Shown: positions 1 through 13,169 of the stretch, one piece after another | Layout of the letters: every line of letters starts with the position of its first letter | Numbering within the stretch: position 1 is the first letter of the stretch | Assembly (NCBI GenBank): GCA_024734555.1 | Contig: JANPWX010000034.1 | Coordinates: 981,730-1,045,729 of the forward strand | Length of the DNA: 64,000 nucleotides | From: Trochalopteron elliotii | Lineage: Eukaryota; Chordata; Aves; Passeriformes; Leiothrichidae | Direction of reading: 5' to 3' | Made by a program: the position numbers and the translations under genes | Notes under the pieces: generated by a model | What the model was told of the DNA's origin: nothing | Seen by the model: only the letters and a program-made list of their open reading frames with translations | The model's database searches: none

Positions 1-760
1 CCCCCCCACACACGCCCCGAACGCAGCCTGGAAAAGCGGGATCGGGGCAGTTGGGGAGAGGGCTCCTGCCCCACCGGCTTAGGGATGCTGGGGTCCGGCT
101 CCGTCCAGCGCTCGATATGGAGCGAGCCCGGAGAAGGGCAGCGGAGCTGGGGAAGGGTTTGGAGCGCGTGTCCGGTGAGGAGCGGCTGGGGGAGCTCAGC
201 CCGGAGAAAAGGAGGCTCAGGAGAGGCCTCGTCGCTCTCCACAAGTCCCTGACAGGAGGGTGCAGCCAGGTGCGGGTCGGGCTCTGCTCCCAGGCAACCT
301 GCGGTAGGACAAGAGGACGTGGTCTTCAGCTGCGCCAGGGGAGGTTTAGTTTGGACATCAGGGAGAATTTATTCTCAGAGTGATTAGACCCTGGAATGGG
401 CAGCCCAGGGAGGCGGTGGAGTGACCGTCCCTGGAGGTGTTTAAGCAAAGACTGGCCGTGGTTGACACGGTGATGTTGGGTCCTGGGTCGACCTCAGAGC
501 ACTTTCCCAACCTCGGTGATTCTGTGCTTTAGAGCCAGTTTGAAATGCTGGGGAGGCCAGGAGGGTTTGTTGCCCGTGTCTGGCCCGTTTTTGCCCGGGT
601 TCGTGCGGCAGCAGCAGCGCGGCCGCTGTTCCCGAGGGGCCGCGTCGGCTCCGGGCTGTCCCCGGCACGGCACTGCTGGGACGGGACAATCCAGCTCGGG
701 CTCATCCGCTGGGACGAACTTCCTGGAAGCGTCCAGCACGGGTCTATAGCAGCTGATGGA
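1..760. promoter_or_regulatory. CpG-rich segment, probable shoulder of the RHEB promoter CpG island
   Basis: Bases 1-760 are GC-rich with frequent CpGs, including a NotI-type GCGGCCGC at 619-626, unlike the AT-rich intron that follows. A CR1 copy at 110-526 sits inside it. RHEB exon 1 should lie just left of the window, and broadly expressed genes of this kind start in CpG islands, so this is inferred to be the island's downstream flank. No TSS or first exon was identified. Confidence 0.45.
110..526 (+). mobile_element. CR1 LINE fragment (3' end)
   Basis: The sequence follows the familiar CR1 3' region. It has the segment giving EERLGELSPEKRRLRRGL in one frame, then 'ggacaagaggacgtgg', 'gcgccaggggaggttt', 'gcagcccagggaggcggtgg', 'ccctggaggtgtttaa', and the CR1-type terminal gattctgtg at about 518-526. 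It has no intact reverse transcriptase ORF and is truncated at the 5' end, as most CR1 copies are. Confidence 0.9.
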
Positions 761-3700
761 GGGTTTTGTTCCGTGCGAAAGGTGTGAGCCTTTCTCCTGC
801 ATTCGCTGTCTTTGATGGAGAACGATTTCAGATGTTTCAGCATTCGGGTTCTTGGAAGCAGAGGGGGAACAAGCTGTAGTACAGCCGGTGCTAATCGATC
901 AAGCTTAAAAGCATAGATCAGTGCGGAAGATAACGTGTGGTTGGGGAAAAAAAAAAAAAAGATGCTACGGAGAGATACTACTCTGATGTAAAAGGGGGTT
1001 TTTACATTGAAAGTAGTGACTATATCAGTAATTTGTCTTACATGGCACACTGCATGAAGAAAGAACCCTTTTAAAAGCTTTTTAAGGGGTTTAAATATTT
1101 TTTGGGTTTAAAATATTTTTTGGAAAAAAGGCTAAATAAGGGAAGCTTTTTCTTGTATTTTGTGCATAGCTGCAGCCAGGTTGGTGTTAAAAGGATGATG
1201 AATTTGTCCAGTCCTTAAACAGAACAGTGAGTAGTAGATTGATCAGTTTGCAGTCTGTATGACATCACTTGTTGCAGTCTGTCCATTGTCTCGTGTGTTA
1301 TGTTTTGTTTCTTCTTTGAGCGCTGGTGGGAGCAAAGCAATGGGCAGTGTAAGTGGGAAGGGGGAATGCTTGAAATTCTGTCCTTTGGAAGTCTGTGGTG
1401 GAGACTGGGTGTACTGTTGAGCTTTGGTCCTTCATCTGTTGACATTGGCAAGCAGCAATCAAAAAATCAGATATTAGTAGGGTGTAGGACCAGTTGAGGA
1501 AAAATAGAAAAGTAGTATAATGTTGTTAGTTTGGTTGGTGATGTGAGCAATAGTACTCGTGGAAAGGGTGGCCAAAAAGTTACTTGATTGTTAAGACCTA
1601 CTGATGAACTTCTTCAACTAAAGTTTTCTGGGACTAATGTGGAATTGGGCTTGATAGGACAAGACCAATTTTATTAGGAGAGCTACAAGTTTTATGAACA
1701 CAGAATTAAGAGGGGGGAAAATCTGGTTTACTGGAATTTTCCTTTCATTGTTAAGTTTCTAGCCAAATACTTAGGTAAAAGTTCAAGCATTAGAAATGGG
1801 CCATTGAGTTCTTACTTCCATCTTGTAGAGCTGTTAGAAAAGCAGGAAAGTTAACCTGTTAGATTTGGGCTGTTCTCTACTTCCCCAAATATGCCTCCTA
1901 AAGGGTAGGAGGATTGGAACTGAGTTTGGCTTCAGGGAAACTTTTGATTAAGTCTTGCTTTGTGTTATGATGGAAAGAATATCATTTGAACCCTGGGTAA
2001 GAAAGGATATAATCTCATTTTAGGACAAGTGTTTGGGTGGTAGAAAAGGAAATATGTTTCTTTTGGAGGAAGTGCTGCATTGTATAGAGGTAATACTCAT
2101 TAAAGTAGGGAATAATTCCAGAATCTGAAGGACTGGAAGGAAATGCTTTCTACATTTCCTTTTGTAATTAGGGAATGGCATTGTTTTTGCCATTAACATT
2201 AATCTGGACCCTGGAAATGGGCTAACTGGTGAGTTGTAAAATGCTTGCAGTTTTATAGGTTGGCCTAAAATGCTTAGGTGACCTGCTCTGAGAAATTGTG
2301 TGCTCCCCTGTAACTACAGGGTTTGAGATGAGGCTGACATAAAATGGGGAACTCTTTTTCCCATGTCTGTCTCAGTTAGGTGCTGAAATAACCAAGTTTT
2401 GATGTACATTTCAAGCAGTGAGCTTTTCCCTACAGCTGATGATTCAACACCACCATGGGTCTCCCAGGTTATGAGTCTGTACTCTGAAGGGTGGGCATGC
2501 CCTCCATGGGGATTTGTGAAACAGGGTCTGAAAATGGTCCTGAATTCGTGCTAAGGCCTTGTTTATTTTACTTACATTAAATTTTAATCTTATCCCAGTG
2601 CTGTTGTCAGGTAAACTAGAGGCTGGGAGTGGTATTCTGGTATAATAGTTCTCAGAATAGAAAATTCAGGAGTCTGCTTGTTTGAATACACTCCCTCTAT
2701 CTTTCAACACCACCATCAAGCCTTTCATATGTGAAAGGCTTTCTTTGCTGATAGGAGAGATCACAGTGGAAACCTCGTGAATTCCCAGGCAGTCATCCTT
2801 TCTGAGATGCAGACAGAGAATTTGCCAGGAGTTTCAGGAGTTGTTTTTTGGTGAGGAAGGCTGATCATCTGCGGATACAGCGTGCAGGTCGTGGCATGAC
2901 CTGAGACAAAATCGCACAAGAATGTCTCTGTTGGGTTTTGCTCAGGCTTAAATTGGTCTCAGAAAGTTAAATTCTATGATGTAAGCGTGCTTGTCTCAGC
3001 AAGGTTCTGAGTAGAAATCAGATGGATTTCATCATGACCAAGATCTGAGTTTCACAGCAGAGGAACTTGACTTCCATTACTGTTAGTTGGGAAGTGACCA
3101 GGGTGGACCAGCTACTTGAGATTTGATTCTGGAAGAAATCTGTCTTACGTATGATGAAGCATAAAATTTTATAAAGTTCCTGCCTTCACTAAAAAGAATC
3201 TTCATACTTGTATTTCGGTCATAATTTAATATCCCAAATATAGTTGGAAATAATGGATTTGCTTGGAAGTAAACCAAGCAGGACTAAGATTTCCTGAATC
3301 TTTTCAGAGTAACAGCCACTCTAAAAAGCAGTGTAGAGTCCCCAAAAATGCTTTGTGCTCAATTTCATTCTCTTTCTGGTTATAGAACAGACATGCAAAT
3401 TCAGACCACAAATGCCTGTATGAAAGAAGAGGTTTCTTAGATCATCTTGTAAAGTACCTTATTACTGGGATTCTCTGTATTATATTGAATGGATGGATTT
3501 AAGATAAGCAGGAAGGTGTTGTTTGGTTCAGCTGCTTCACTCGTGGGTCTGTCTCAGCCTGATTTATTTTCTGCTGTTTGTATAAGTTGTGCTGCTGGTT
3601 TTACAGCTGTACTTGCAAAAACAGGAATTCTCTTTCTGAATTTTACACGTTTGGACTGGTCATCTGAAAATGTTCTCCTGGGCAGTTTGTGGCTCTGAGA

Positions 3701-3954
3701 GGAAAATCCAGTTAATAGTAGGGGACTTACCTATTTTTTTCCCTCGATAAACAAATCAACTTCTTTTGTGTGTGTAGGTGTAGAGCTGACCATGCTGCAG
3801 GCAGAAGTAGTCATGGTCTGACTGCGGCATGCAGGTATCAAAAAAAACTGTGATGGAACAGAATGATCTGTCAGGGTTAGATTTCTATGGAAAGGCTTCC
3901 AGGTGATTGTATTAAGCTAAAAAAATGCCTCACCCCCTCCACTTTGCTTGAAAA

Positions 3955-5200
3955 GCAAGAAAGGCAGAAAAAGCAGCGCCTTCAGTACGGACCTGTAAAT
4001 AGTAACAATAATTGTTACGGCAAAAGGTAGTTTGAAAACGCGAGTTGTTTGAATATTAGGAGGTTGGTGCTATAAAATGGAGCTGAGGCTTTGCTGTTCG
4101 CCTGTGAAAGATGGCATCTGCTCTCACAGCAGCATTCCGCCCCGAGCAGGGATCCCTCTGGGATTGGACGGGGGAAGTGGTAATTTTAGCAGGCGATAAA
4201 TTGCCCGTGTAAATGTCAACAGAGGAGGAATGGAGAAATTACCGCTGTCGTGTGCTGTAATTTGGTTTCCACAATCGCCTGTGTCCGCAGCACGGGAAAG
4301 CCTGAGATTTAACAGGAAAATTGAGCACTTCGGGAGCCAGCTGATATGGAAGGTTAACATTTTCCCCAGTCCCTTGTAAAGTGCCAAGATGACTTCCACA
4401 GCCCTTCCCTTGCCAGGGCCGCAGTGGGCTCTGCCAGGGTGCGGCAGTGCTGCGAGGAGGAAAGGTTGCAGCTCCCAGGGGACTGGGATGAGGCTGGAAA
4501 TGCCAGCTTTAATTGCATTTCGGTGTTAGTGACTGCGATAGTGGCTACAGCAGGGAAAGTTGCTACAGAGCATTTGATAGCAGTAGCTGGAAGCACTAGA
4601 GGCAGCATGTTCAGCTGTAATATCAAGCCACCGTAGGGTTATTTGAGGACACTGCTCCAGGATTAACTCTTAAATTGCCTACTCGAATCTGTCAATGGTA
4701 ACACTTGCACGTTTTGCTTGTATGTATGGGGGCGTTTCGGTGTTTGATTACACAACTTGAAGTTAACATCGACAGGAAAAGCCAAATGAAATGTAGATCC
4801 TGTAATTTATTAGCTATATAAAGTTGTAGCTCTTCATTTATGTGTACTACACTGCCTTAAGTGTAGGTTGTGGCTCAGGCAGCCACCTCTGCGGTACAGG
4901 CTGCTGCGGAAACTCGGCGTGACCACACAGCCGGGATGAGGAGAGCAGGCTAAAAAGTGATAAATGCCGATTGTGATTAACTTCCTGTAGCTCTCCTGAA
5001 GGTGACATCCAAGGGCGTGCTTTAGAAACTGCTCAGCTTAATTGTGTATTCCATCCAAAATCGAAACAGCTTCTCTGTGGGATGTTCATAATACACTCAA
5101 GCTCTGCGAATCCTGCATGAGTCAATTGGCTGGTGTCATCTCAGATTTTCCGAAATCAGAAGCTGCAGACGTGAACCGCGGTGCGTGAAAACACCAAGCG
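3955..5200. promoter_or_regulatory. Candidate intronic regulatory element(s) with retained CpGs
   Basis: Within an AT-rich intron, 3955-4640 and about 4860-5190 retain many CpGs and dense factor-like motifs. Examples are the inverted SOX-type pair at 4002-4018, gcgataaattgc at about 4193-4204 and gattgtgattaac at about 4969-4981. They lack any repeat signature I recognise. This is inference from composition; conservation was not tested. Confidence 0.3.
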
Positions 5201-6504
5201 GCCCTTGTCAGTCATGAATTGGTCTCCTTAAGGATTTGAGAGGTTCCCTTTTGTTTTCCAAGGTCTGTATTTGTAGTGAATGGCAGATTTGTTGTGAATT
5301 TGATAATGTGAGAAAGGAAAATCTGCTTCCTGAGTTTGGGGGATGGTTGTTCCTTAAAATTTCTCTCTTCCAGTCCTGGTCAGGATGTTGGCATTCCAGT
5401 GTGGTTCCTGCCCATTGAGGGCAGCTCTTCTGTAAATGAGGGTGTATGGGATGGGGGAAAGGGGAAGTGTGGACAAAATCCATGTTTTATGTTGCCTGGC
5501 AGAGCTTTTAACACAATTTCAGATTATGAAGTTTACTAAAAGCGTAATAATATGGACTGTTAGAGGTCCATATTAATATGCTTTTATTAAATTTAAATGT
5601 ATGAATCTGTTGTGTGGGGGTTTTTTTTGAGAAGTACAAAGTACAGTGGATGCTGGATTGGGTTTTTTGTGGGGTAAAGTTGCTTGTATTGAACTTGTCC
5701 CAAGGAAGTAAACTGAGGCAATTTTTGAGCAAAGTGCCAAAACAGGCTTTGGGGTGCAGCTTTTCTCAAGAAACGTTGAAACCACTTTTTTTTTTAATTG
5801 CCACGTAATGAAGGCAGATGCAAATGAACTCTGTAGGGTGGGGCACCTCTTGGCCCAAGTTTAGCTAATCCTGCACTGTGGCTGGAAGTTGGACCTTGCT
5901 ACCCCCATCCAGGTGCTGGCACTGGTGTGATGGAAGGCTGTCCACCAGTTCAGGGAATTGATTCCTTTGCTAAGTAAAGCAACCAGAAGGGAAAGTTTTG
6001 GTATCCTTCAACTGGTCAGTGCAGCCCTGACAGGGGGCATGGGGTCAGCAGCACAGGCTTTGGGGGAGGGTGATGTGGGCTGTTTGTGGCTGTGCAGACT
6101 TTCTTCAGTCAGACTTGTTATGGAACCACATCTGTAAGTGCTTTCCTCCACCACCTGAGATAGGTGTGGAAGCCTTTTGGTCAACTTTCAGCAGTGGGAC
6201 TTCTGAACTGGACTCGTTCTCTTTATGGAAAAAGATGGCCTTGTGCAGGTGGTGAGATGTGTGCTAGGGAACCATGGAGAGATCGAGTTTTTCAAGGTTC
6301 TTGTTTAAATAACCTTCTGTAATCAAATCTAATCACTTCATGCAGAAGTGAGGAAAAAAATGTTTGACCTGGGGTAAACCTAAACCTTGTTCCAAACGTC
6401 TTTAAATTCAGATAATGCCTCAAGTGATACAAACATGTGCTAGTAAAGATGTTGCAATGGATCAAAGCCAAAGCTTCAGGAAAAGACCTCTAAGAACATG
6501 GAAT

Positions 6505-6725
6505 CCACCCCTTAACCCAGCACTGCCAGGTCCACTACTAAACCATATCCGCTCATCTTTTAAATACCTCCAGGGCTGGTGACTCAACTGGTTCCTTGGA
6601 CAGCCTGTTCCACTGCTTGACCACACTTTCTGGGAAGAAACTTTTGCTATCATCTAATCTAAACCTCTCCTGGCACAACTGTTTTCTCTTGCCCTATTGA
6701 TTGTTATTTGGGAGATGAGGCTGAT
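6505..6725 (-). mobile_element. CR1 LINE fragment, antisense to RHEB
   Basis: Read on the minus strand it matches the CR1 3' region. On the plus strand the complement motifs appear in order: 'cagcactgccaggtccacta', 'aatacctccagggctggtga', 'ggacagcctgttccactgct', 'tctaatctaaacctctcctg', and 'ttgttatttgggaga'. It is diverged and has no coding capacity. Confidence 0.85.
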
Positions 6726-9700
6726 TGTCATTTTGCTACAACCAAGGAAGTGAAAGGCATTCAGAGTCCCTGATTTCCTTCCTACGTGGAAAGCCACTGG
6801 CAGCAAACCTAAAGTGTGTTGTTTTTCAGCATGGTCTAATGTCTTTGGTAGGATACCCTACAAAGTATCTGTTTCTCACAAATGCCAGGTGACTCCTCAA
6901 CAGGGATGACTCTTCCTTTGGTTGTGTTTATCAGCACTTGGAGTGTAGGGATGAATCACAGCTACTTAATTGTTGAAATGCTCTGGTTCTTCCTCAGTTT
7001 ACCATGCACATGTTGATTGCTGGGCATGTAGATTTTACGAATAACTGTGTGAAGGATGCTGGATGAGACAGCGGTGAATGAGGCATTGGTGCAAACAGAT
7101 GACACAGGTACTGAAAATGCAGATTTTGGATTATCAAGCACAATATTCCACAAGATGAAGTTAGGACAAGCAAAAGACCAGCTTGAGTCTTGGGGGCTCC
7201 TGCAAAAGGGAAGTCTTCTAGAATTTCTTATGGGACTTATGTGAATGAGAGAACTTGAGGCTAGAACACAAGGAGGAAATGTACAACAGTTTGATTTGGG
7301 TGGGATCATCAGGAGTTTGTGGGTAATGACCAAAGGTTATGAGGCATAAGACTAAATGCATGATTTCTGAAGGGCTTTTAGGGAACGAAAGACCCTGTGT
7401 GACACTAAAAGGATTAGTTCTGAAAAGTTGTAATCTTTCTATGTTAAATAGATATCAACTGCAGAAATCAATTCTCTGGTAGATTATGATTTAAACAGCG
7501 ATTTTTTCTTTCAACACTTTTTTTTAATGTGACAATAAAATCTCAAAGATTGAGGAGTCAGTATTTCTGGGATGGTTGTCAGTGTTCTTGGGTATTTTAG
7601 ATTACAGGAACCAGAATATCATTTGTGCCAAACCTAGTTATTTGTGTTCTGTGGGGTATGGAGTTAAATTAATTTTAATTTGGAAAAAGATGGAATATAT
7701 AAGTGGTCCTCAGTGTGTGGATGTAAACATGTGCAAGTGTAATACAAAATTAGGATATGAAAGTGTCTCTTGACAACATTGTCTCCAGAGTTAGTGGGAT
7801 ACATCTGTCTAGCTTCAACAACTTGTCAGATTTTATTGCCAAAACTTCATTCAATATGTATGACCTCCTTTAAAGGTACTCTTGCTGTATGCAAAAGAGC
7901 TGGGATGCATAATATGTAGGAAAACTCCATTAAATCTGTCCTACAAACTGTCAAAACAATCAAGCACTTGACATTAATGCAGTAAAGTGTATTTTGCTTC
8001 AAGGCTTGTTATTCCATCAATAACAAATTTTTGGTCTTCTGAAATCTGTTTCAAAATTAACATTTTTTAATTAGAACTGGAAGTTTCTGCTTTGAAATGT
8101 GCATATAAACAAGCACCATGTTTCTTAGTGTGCTGAAGTACCTTGTTCTTCATTGCTTTCTTGGAAATGGTGTTTGCTTCTTTTGTGTGGTTTGACCCTG
8201 GTAAATGAATTCTAAAAGAAGGTGTTGGTTGTGCTGTTTCAACCTTCATGTTTTGAGAATAAACATCAAAACTCTTCATAAACCTGTTGAAGTTGCTAAA
8301 CTTAAATATAAAAATGGTTCAGTTGGAAGATAATGCAACTTTTTCTGAGCAGTGGAGGTAGGGACAATAAGCCATCTGAATGTTTTGGAATCTTGTTCCT
8401 TATACAGAGTGTGTGGGGATCTTAGGGCACCTGAACCTTTTTTCTGCTTGTCCTTCTACTTTTATCCCCAAGTGTGGTGATAGGACAGAGGAGGAGCTAA
8501 CGTGAAACTTGCAGGGCTGATGGGTTGATGTGCAGACAGACACCTGTGCAGCAGACAAATAGAATGTTCTGCTGGGTCTCCTGAAGCCTGACCTGACTTT
8601 AGGTTAAGCTGTAGGTCAATACTCAGCTGCTTGTCCGAGCTGTGTGGTTGTGCTGGTGGAGCACTGGGAAGTGAAGAATCTGGCTGGTATTTGCAAGGGC
8701 TTCCTCAGCTGCTGGAGTTGGACTGCCTGAAAGATGCTTGGCTTGTGAAAAAATGGAAAAATCATTTATTTTCAACTTGCAGGTGTCATCCTCATGTATC
8801 CCCCTGGGATACTTTCAGGTGGTTGAGGGAGAGTGGGAGTGAGATGGCAGTGGTGGGGGTTTTTTTGACTTGTTCTGTTTTTCTTCTTCCCTGCAAAGGT
8901 CAGAGTTTTGTCTTGTGACCTTTCAGTTCCAAATATGAGAACTGAGAATAGGAAAGTATGATTCTTATCCAAAACCTCTTAATTTGAAGTACCTTTTGAG
9001 CCAACAGATGGATATGTACTAGTTAGGAAGGTAAGAAAGCCAGCTGGCTGTCATGGCAGGCAAGAACTTGATAGAATAAGTAACCCTTGTTTGCTATATC
9101 TCAGTATCTTCTCTGCCCTGTGGCAAAATCAGCTATGTCATGTCGTATCTGACAGATCTTTGGCTTAAATTCCCTTAACATTTCCCAAGGTTGGGGGCTC
9201 TAATGATTCTTCTGGTATTCTTCATGGTGTTATTCTTACCCCGGAGTCTTATTTTTGCCCTGCTGTTTTACCCATGTGCATCAGGCAGAGATTTTGGTAT
9301 AATATTACTTTAAACCTTCCTTGCTGTTGATGGATTGTCCTCTGTATTGAGCAGCTCCTCCTGGTAGATGGGTAAGTGTGTAAATGCAGAAGGTTTGCAG
9401 CCAGCGTTGGTGAGGAGGGGTTGATGACTAATTCCAGCTGGGTGAAGTGCAAGGCTGTGAAGGTGGCATTTAACAGATTGTGGCTTTCTTCAACCCTGAT
9501 AAACAGAAGGGAGGAGCTTCCTGTGATCAGCAGAAGTAACATGGATGGTGCCTATGCAGTTAATTCAGAGAAGGGCTAGAGCTGAAATGGAGATAACTGT
9601 ACCAACAAAAAGTGATCAGAACCTGGTGGTGAGGAGAGAGCTGTGTAGAGGAAGGAACAGTTCAGGTACACACTGGTTTTTATGTTGGTGTGGTTATGTA

Positions 9701-11460
9701 TAGATCCACTGGGTTAGCACAGGAGAAATGGCAAAGGTTCAACAATATGAACATTAATCAAAGCTCTCAGTGTCTACCAGTTCTGGACAGAGATGTGATG
9801 GAGTTGACCGTGTTTTGCTCTGCTGGAGGAAGAAGGAGTCAACACAACTCTTTGTCAGTATCCCCAAAGACCATGTTCCCTTTCTGTGCTAAGAGATTTT
9901 GGTGTTGTCAGGGTTGGTACTGCAGTGCCTGGAGCTTCCTGCAGCCTTGGGGACTTTCCCAGTGCAGGAATAGCAGGTGAATGAATGGTGCTCTGTGGGG
10001 ATGTTGGGTGCTGGGAGCAGCTGTCCATGAGTGTCAGGGTTTAATGGCCACGTGCATTGCTGGCATTGGGTTTGTCACACCTTGGGCCATCAGTGGTGAC
10101 ACAAGGAGCCTGAAACATTGAGTGACCATCTCACAATCACAGTGCTGGAGAGTGGTGCTGTCTGTTGTTGGCAAGATCTTCTAGTGGTTATTATGCAGTT
10201 TGATTTATGTATTTTTTTATAATACGTTGTACAAGTAGCCTGCCCTTGTTGGCACAAATCAGTTGTATCTTCCAGCTTTTGCTACAGTAGATGGAGAGCT
10301 CTGTGGACTTCCCTTGAGAGCAGGGCTGAAACTTCTTAGCAAGAGTCACAGAATGTGCATCACATGATTTGATTGGCTGATGTTACCAAGAGAGGGAATA
10401 TTACCATTACTGTCCTGTCAGGATTTTGTCAGGTGGTTTCCTTCTGCCATCCTACAACAAGGAAAAGAGAAATACATCTCTTACTATTGTTCTTGCAATT
10501 CCAAGAAGATCCTGAGACCCTCTAGTCATATGCATTTCAGTAGTACTGCCAAGATGCTCTATCTATTCCTCAGCCATTTCAGCTGCTTTTGGTATTAATT
10601 GGTGTTGAAATATGCTCAGGGTCATGTTCTAGACTTGTGTTTTTAAATGATGCCAGAAAAGGTTTAGTGGCATTTTCAGAGACTTGGCCCTCTTGCTTGG
10701 TGGTGGCTGTAGCAGTGATTGATGTATGGTGGTCACAGTGTTGGAATCCTGTGGCTTCAGTCCTCAAGGTCCTTTCTAAGGAAGACCTGCATTGTCAGTG
10801 GAACTGAGGTCTTTCATCTTGGTAAGGCTTCTCTTTCTTGCTGGTCTGAAAATGCAAGTGAGATTTGTGGAAGGAAGAGTTTATCCTGTTTCCTAATGGA
10901 ATCTGAAAGTTTAACAGGCAATGTCTGTGCAGAGGGTGGGGAGCTGGTGCTGTGACTGCAGCTGGAACAATCCACTTGAAGAAAGAAAAGCAATTTAGGT
11001 TGTACATCCCAGAAATCTTCAGCTGCAAGAAAGAAGTGACAGGAATTTGAGAGTTTGATCCCTTGTGTGGAAACTAAAACCTTGAAGATAGAAAAGGGGA
11101 ATGCATAGAATGCATTAAAGTAAGAGAGATGTGTTATTTCTAATGACATAGCATTTAAAACTGATATAATGATGAAACAATGGCAGTTCCTGAAAGGATC
11201 TTTCAAAGACATTTCATTTCATGTTCATTTCATGTTCATCAGTGATCCAAGGAAAGGTCAAGTTTGTTCAAGCACGTAATGAGCTGCTTGAAGGTTGTGT
11301 ATAGGGAGAAAGGACTTGGATTCTACCCAACTGCAGAAGTTGAATTTTGCCCCTCTGGGTAGGAAGTCAGTACAAATTTCAGGCTCTTTACCTTTAGGTG
11401 TGTCATAAACTGGAATGTTAGGGACTGATCTTTAAGCTTAATAAACTTCCCTTTAGAAGT

Positions 11461-11682
11461 TGTTATGGTTTAACCCATTGGGCAGCTGAACATCACACAG
11501 AACCATTCATTCACTCCCCACAATGGGATGGGGGACACAGTTAGGGGAAAAAAGATTAAATGGAATTGGGATAAAGACAGTTTAATAGAACAGAAAAGGA
11601 AAGGTAAATGATAGTAATGGTGAAAGAATATACAAGTGATGCACAACTCAGTTGCTCACCACCCACCTACCGATGCCATTGA
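11461..11682 (-). mobile_element. Avian endogenous-retrovirus LTR fragment (ERVL-like), probably solo
   Basis: It starts with tgttatggtttaaccc, the reverse complement of the well-known avian LTR 3' terminus ending in ttaaaccacgaca, here mutated. It continues with the characteristic catcacacagaaccattcat, gggatgggggacacag, 'gataaagacagtttaataga' and ttgctcaccaccca segments. No internal retroviral genes flank it. The distal boundary is not clear after about 11682. Confidence 0.65.
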
Positions 11683-11950
11683 ATTTCTGCTGCTGCCTGA
11701 AATATTTTAGGCCTTGTGCTGTAGGAAGGTGCTGCAGGGGTGCACAGTTTCTGCAGCAAGTCTGAAGGGAATCCAGAGGATGGTATTTATCTGAGAAAAT
11801 ACAGGTTGAGTGTCTGGGGTATGAATGTCTGAATTTGCTTTGCAGCTAGAGAACACCAGGATGGCATTCTCCTGCCTTATTTAAAGCATCTTGGGTGCAG
11901 CCAGGTATGCATGCATTCCGTGGGCAGGTGAGGTATATGCCACAGAGGGG

Positions 11951-11970
11951 TTTTGTTTTGTTTTGTTTTT
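11951..11970 (+). repeat. (TTTTG)n microsatellite
   Basis: Four adjacent ttttg units in RHEB intron 1, ending in a T run. Confidence 0.85.
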
Positions 11971-13169
11971 AAGCTTTGTAACAGCTTTTCCCATCTTTGA
12001 CAACTGACAGTAAACACACGGAATTAAAATTAACTTATTAAAAGGGTAATAGTAGGAAAACTGCAGCCCTCTGCTTTTCTGCAAGCATGGGTAACAAGCA
12101 GAGGTAACTGGACTGTGTGCTAAAATAACTAAAAGTTTCTTTTTGACAGTCGTTTGCTGTGGTTACTGACTTTATTGGAGACAAAATGGACTGCCTGGAA
12201 GTACGAGCTGTTGCAGGAATGCAGTGGAATTTTTCTCTACATACTTGCTTGGACATGTAATACATTGCAACACAGTTTAAGTGAGCATTGAGGGATGAGC
12301 ACTGCTGTAGGACGGAACAAGCCTGCTGCTAAATATCAGGGAATAAAGCACATGCTCTCTTCTTGCTTTCTTTACAGGAAATACGATGTAGATAGCATTA
12401 GGACTCTTGGCTTGTGTTCAGAAGGCTCGTTGCTAGCAAGGGCCTGCAAGTACTCCTGTGAGTGTGACTGATTGCTTTGAAATCTGAAGAAAATAAAGGA
12501 AGCCATGTGGCTTTGTTTCTAAATGCCTGCTCTCAGATTTCCTCTGGCTTGCAGAGGAATACCTTTGATAAACCTCAAGAAGATTGTGCAATGCAGATGG
12601 AAGGGAAACAAGCATCTCCCAGCAGGCTCGTGTTCTTGGGTGTTACAGACCATCATGAGGAACTCCAGTTCTTGCTACAAAACCTTGCCTTAGACTTCAA
12701 ATGTATTTCCTTATGTGCTAATAAAAAAAATAAAACAGGAAAAGGCAGGGAACAGTTGTAGCAATGAGACAGAGTGCCAAAGAAGTTAAAGAAGAACTTC
12801 TGTTGTCCTGAAAAGCTGATCTGGTCTTTGGTTTGTCATAAAGGGTTCTGCAGTGTTTGAGGCTCCTTATCACATTACCAAAAGATATCATTGAGGTCCT
12901 ACAACTTTCACTCTTACAGAATTACAACCTTTAGTCCTCCAGAAAGGTCAGAGAGCATGTTGAGAGAGGAGTGCCACCACTCTGTGTTGCAAATCAAGCA
13001 CGAATATCATGACCAAGTGCAGGAATTCAGGAAGAGTTTTGTCGATAAGCATCGGAAAATATTTTTTTAATCCTGGTACCATAATGCTGACATCAGGAGG
13101 AAATCCCTACAAAAATGTAAAAAACTACAGCTCAACGTAGATGTTTATAGAATTCCTCACAATTATAAG

